Source: Brucepastera parasyntrophica
Lineage (GTDB): Bacteria > Spirochaetota > Spirochaetia > Treponematales > Treponemataceae
DNA: 64,000 nt
NCBI RefSeq assembly: GCF_022376835.1
Contig: NZ_CP084606.1
Coordinates: forward strand, 372,001 to 436,000
Direction: 5' to 3'
The stretch's first letter is position 1. Each line of letters begins with the position of its first letter. The notes under the pieces were generated by a model. That model saw only the letters and a list, made by a program, of their open reading frames with translations, did no database searches and was not told the origin of the DNA. Of this stretch, positions 63,279 to 64,000 are shown one piece after another. The position numbers were made by a program, and so were the translations under genes.

Positions 63279-64000
63279 CGATATAGGACAGATTCAGTCT
63301 GCCCATTTTATCTATTTCCAGAAGTTTGACAGGTATCTTCTGTCCCTCTTTTACCACATCGGAAACATGGGCGACCCGGGTCCGGGAAAGCTTTGAAATA
63401 TGGACCAATCCTTCCTTGCCGGGGAGAATTTCCACAAAAGCGCCGAAGTCCATTATTCTGCGGACAACGCCGTCATATATTCTTCCGACTTCGGGGTCTT
63501 CCACAATACCCTTTATAGCGTCACGGGCAGCAAGAGCGGCCTTTGAATTCTTACCGTAAATGGTAACAGTCCCGTCATTTTCAGTATTAATGGTGACCTG
63601 ATACTGTTCTGAAAGAGCCTTAACGGTCTTGCCGCCGGGGCCTATCAGGGCGCCGATTTTATCGGTATCAATTTTCATTACCTCTATGCGGGGCGCATAC
63701 TGGGAAATCTGTTCGGACGGTTTGGAAATTGTCTGGTTCATTATGCCAAGAATATGCAAACGTCCCCGCTTTGCCTGATCAAGGGCATTTTTCATGATTT
63801 CAGTTGAAACACCCGCAATCTTAATATCCATCTGGAAGCCGGTAATTCCGTTTTCGGTGCCTGCGACCTTAAAATCCATGTCGCCCAGATGATCTTCCTC
63901 ACCGAGGATATCCGAAAGCACTGCATACTTATCACCATCTGTAATCAGTCCCATTGCGATACCTGCTACAGGACTTTTCAGAGGGACCCCGGCATGAAGA
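63238..64000 (-). CDS. pnp: Polyribonucleotide nucleotidyltransferase (PNPase), C-terminal part
   Basis: The frame is open to the window end; about 253 C-terminal residues are seen. It begins LHAGVPLKSPVAGIAMGLI and SDILGEEDHLGDMDFKVAGT of the second RNase PH domain, with the catalytic Asp. A KH domain follows (DKIGALIGPGGKTVKALSEQ), then an S1 domain (VGRIYDGVVRRIMDFGAFVEI). PNPase degrades RNA 3'-5' with phosphate. It heads the visible run pnp-M16-dut-lptF-lptG-tgt-HEAT, whose genes overlap or nearly touch, suggesting one long operon. The N-terminal part lies beyond base 64000. Confidence 0.93.
   Translation of the reverse strand, partial: LHAGVPLKSPVAGIAMGLITDGDKYAVLSDILGEEDHLGDMDFKVAGTENGITGFQMDIKIAGVSTEIMKNALDQAKRGRLHILGIMNQTISKPSEQISQYAPRIEVMKIDTDKIGALIGPGGKTVKALSEQYQVTINTENDGTVTIYGKNSKAALAARDAIKGIVEDPEVGRIYDGVVRRIMDFGAFVEILPGKEGLVHISKLSRTRVAHVSDVVKEGQKIPVKLLEIDKMGRLNLSYIDAIGDDAPNPENN

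Noticed and set aside
1-64000. rRNA, tRNA, insertion sequences or prophage genes
   Set aside because: None were recognised on either strand in the gaps between genes.

Overview
The window looks like a chromosomal segment from a spirochaete, most likely a Treponema-type member of the Spirochaetota. The assignment rests on the mix of small spirochaete-style lipoproteins and periplasmic proteins, TPR and HEAT-repeat proteins, LptF/LptG, an outer-membrane-barrel protein ending in Trp, and a moderate G+C content. No rRNA or tRNA gene was recognised, so the placement is an inference from protein character.

Layout. 1-3.2 kb (minus): an MrfB-like exonuclease and an MrfA-like helicase, a DNA-repair pair. 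3.3-8.2 kb (plus): a small hypothetical, a COG2509-like flavoprotein, rsmD, a small hypothetical, a TPR protein and rlmN. 8.2-11.2 kb (minus): a five-gene envelope/Nudix cluster. 11.3-14.1 kb: secA. 14.2-17.2 kb (minus): secreted protein, DPBB/SPOR protein, diacylglycerol-kinase-family protein. 17.2-23.9 kb (plus): NusG paralogue, nucleotide-sugar 4,6-dehydratase, DegT aminotransferase, then three xanthine-dehydrogenase-family subunits. 23.9-28.5 kb (minus): queA, ruvB, ruvA, ruvC, yebC and a small Cys-pair protein. 28.7-31.6 kb: gadB-gadC. 31.8-33.2 kb: outer-membrane protein. 33.4-42.7 kb: a complete type I-C CRISPR-Cas locus. 42.8-50.8 kb (minus): penicillin-binding protein 1C and an alpha-2-macroglobulin lipoprotein. 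51-56.9 kb (plus): neuB-like synthase, hisS, hybrid histidine kinase, tocopherol-cyclase-like protein. 56.9-64 kb (minus): HEAT protein, tgt, lptG, lptF, dut, M16 peptidase and the 3' part of pnp.

The most interesting element lies just upstream of the cas operon (42.5-42.66 kb). It is a stand-alone, shortened CRISPR repeat with its own promoter, followed by a spacer-like stretch and an intrinsic terminator, and then the cas promoter. The spacer-like stretch, read exactly from the end of the repeat handle, matches the cas -10 region. Within the first 11 positions the only mismatch is at 6, and the next is at 12. Type I Cascade does not read every sixth guide base. This is the architecture expected of a crRNA-like autorepressor (CreR type) of the cas genes.

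Eight genes (mrfA, a small lipoprotein, the diacylglycerol-kinase-like gene, the 4,6-dehydratase, the xdh large subunit, pbpC, hisS, dut) are each split by one missing base in a homopolymer run. Two of them (hisS, dut) are normally indispensable and the direction of error is always the same. Sequencing or consensus error is therefore the best explanation, and I annotate them as single genes. Several genes (secA, neuB, the COG2509 protein, mrfA) have a -10 box only 6-8 nt before the ATG and no ribosome-binding site, suggesting leaderless mRNAs.
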